Below are positions 52,631 to 53,078 of a stretch of DNA of 53,078 nt, in pieces. Source of the DNA: Bacteroidales bacterium (lineage in GTDB: Bacteria > Bacteroidota > Bacteroidia > Bacteroidales > TTA-H9). The stretch covers positions 1 to 53,078 of the forward strand of contig JAQVCV010000030.1 in assembly GCA_028689615.1 (NCBI GenBank), written 5' to 3'. The position numbers and the translations under genes are program-made. The notes beneath the pieces are model-generated. The model made no database searches. It saw only the letters and a list, made by a program, of their open reading frames with translations, and had not been told where the DNA came from. Numbering within the stretch: the first letter of the stretch is position 1; each line of letters opens with the position of its first letter.

Positions 52631-52655
52631 GGGAGCCGGCCGCGAGCCGGCTCCC
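52631..52655 (-). terminator. Hairpin after the cyclodeaminase gene
   Basis: GGGAGCCGGC (52631-52640) pairs perfectly with GCCGGCTCCC (52646-52655) around CGCGA. On the minus strand it lies eight bases after the cyclodeaminase stop and is followed by TTCTTTAAAAT, a weak T-tract, so it probably attenuates or terminates before the MarC gene. Confidence 0.65.
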
Positions 52656-52662
52656 GGTTGTA

Positions 52663-53078
52663 TTATCCAACAATTTTCATGTTAACGGCATTGAGCAACT
52701 CTTCTTCCAAGGCCCGTGTTTGGGATTCGATGGCAGCTCCCTTGCTCAGGATGTCGGTGGCAAAGGCTGTGTCGGTGAGGCCCGAGGCGTTGATTTTCAC
52801 GTTAAGATAGGCTCCCATCACGGCAGCGCGGGCAGCCAGAACGCCCACTCCGGCATCGGTCACCGAGTTGGGGTTGCCGTGTTCAATCATGGCGGCAAGC
52901 AGGGGCATCACCTCGAAGGCTTTTTGCATGGTGCGGAAGGGGACTTCGGTGGCGTAGCGGGTGGCATCCTGTATGGCTTGCTTGCGGGCAGCTTTTTCGG
53001 CATCGGTTCCCTTGGGCAATCCAAAGGCATCCATGATGCGGTTGAAAGCAGCGGTGTCTTCGTCAACAAGGGCAAGGA
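52663..53078 (-). CDS. Formimidoyl-THF cyclodeaminase/methenyl-THF cyclohydrolase family protein (5'-partial)
   Basis: C-terminal 138 residues of a gene running off the right edge. The frame is open to 53078 and reads LALVDEDTAAFNRIMDAFGLPKG, then EVPFRTMQKAFEVMPLLAAM, GNPNSVTDAGVGVLAARAAVMGAYLNVKIN. DxDxxAFxxxMxAxxLPK and NPNSVTDAGVG are hallmarks of the cyclodeaminase domain, which works in histidine-derived one-carbon metabolism by closing formimino-THF to methenyl-THF. Whether a formiminotransferase domain is fused upstream cannot be seen. Confidence 0.88.
   Translation of the reverse strand, partial: LALVDEDTAAFNRIMDAFGLPKGTDAEKAARKQAIQDATRYATEVPFRTMQKAFEVMPLLAAMIEHGNPNSVTDAGVGVLAARAAVMGAYLNVKINASGLTDTAFATDILSKGAAIESQTRALEEELLNAVNMKIVG

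Overview
The window reads as a chromosomal segment of a member of the Bacteroidota, probably an environmental, oxygen-using relative of the Bacteroidales or a neighbouring order. Four large secreted proteins end in type IX secretion (T9SS) sorting domains. There is also a TonB-dependent receptor with a carboxypeptidase-regulatory-like N-terminus, and a family of SprB-like Ig-repeat surface proteins. Promoters carry the Bacteroidota -7 box TAnnTTTG, in the best case with TTTG exactly 19 bases upstream, and Shine-Dalgarno signals are weak or absent. Coding DNA is moderately GC-rich, except for an AT-rich island around 3.8-7.9 kb and AT-richer stretches in the 1440-aa secreted protein and the restriction-modification gene. 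All statements on base composition are by eye.

Layout. 1-1334: a sugar-type MFS transporter cut by the left edge. 1335-3149: no convincing gene, but dense structure: a 20-bp perfect inverted repeat, a 64-bp-period palindrome array, a textbook promoter followed by a foldable leader, a 23-bp-period hairpin array and a 21-bp-period tandem repeat. These precede an unrecognised 226-aa gene. 3954-7724: a mosaic T9SS cargo protein. 7991-13942: four tandem members of one secreted family, one of them miniature, sharing near-identical ends that suggest gene conversion. 13992-16516: a MarC-type membrane protein, an AAA/DUF4143 ATPase preceded by three palindromes spaced exactly 40 bp apart, and a SugE/Gdx-type SMR exporter. 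16716-16909: two tRNA-Leu genes (GAG, CAG) with promoter and terminator.

16997-23906 (minus strand): a phenylalanine/tyrosine catabolic cluster in transcription order hmgA - hppD - fahA - flavin reductase-like - phhA - a degenerate DEAD-box-like protein. Together these take phenylalanine to fumarate and acetoacetate, except that no maleylacetoacetate isomerase is present. 24182-31206: a secreted S51 peptidase, a FeoA-FeoB fusion with a His/Met-rich linker, a membrane-anchored reductive-dehalogenase/QueG-like iron-sulphur protein, and two small envelope proteins. 31263-36013: a T9SS-secreted M14 carboxypeptidase, dapA with an upstream DUF6913-like gene, and a divergent metallo-beta-lactamase-fold hydrolase; the two divergent genes both appear to start with TTG. 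36319-47539: an adhesin-like T9SS cargo protein, an AraC-type regulator, a TonB-dependent receptor, and a 1440-aa T9SS cargo protein on the other strand. 47751-53078 (minus strand): an APC amino-acid permease, a single-chain type IIG-like restriction-modification enzyme, a second MarC-type protein, and a cyclodeaminase cut by the right edge.

The strongest candidates for new biology are the composite repeat/leader/226-aa element (1.5-3.8 kb), the tandem secreted family that lost its sorting domains (8-14 kb), the 40-bp operator-like array on the DUF4143 ATPase, the degenerate helicase-like gene in the aromatic amino-acid operon, and the membrane-anchored RdhA/QueG-like protein.
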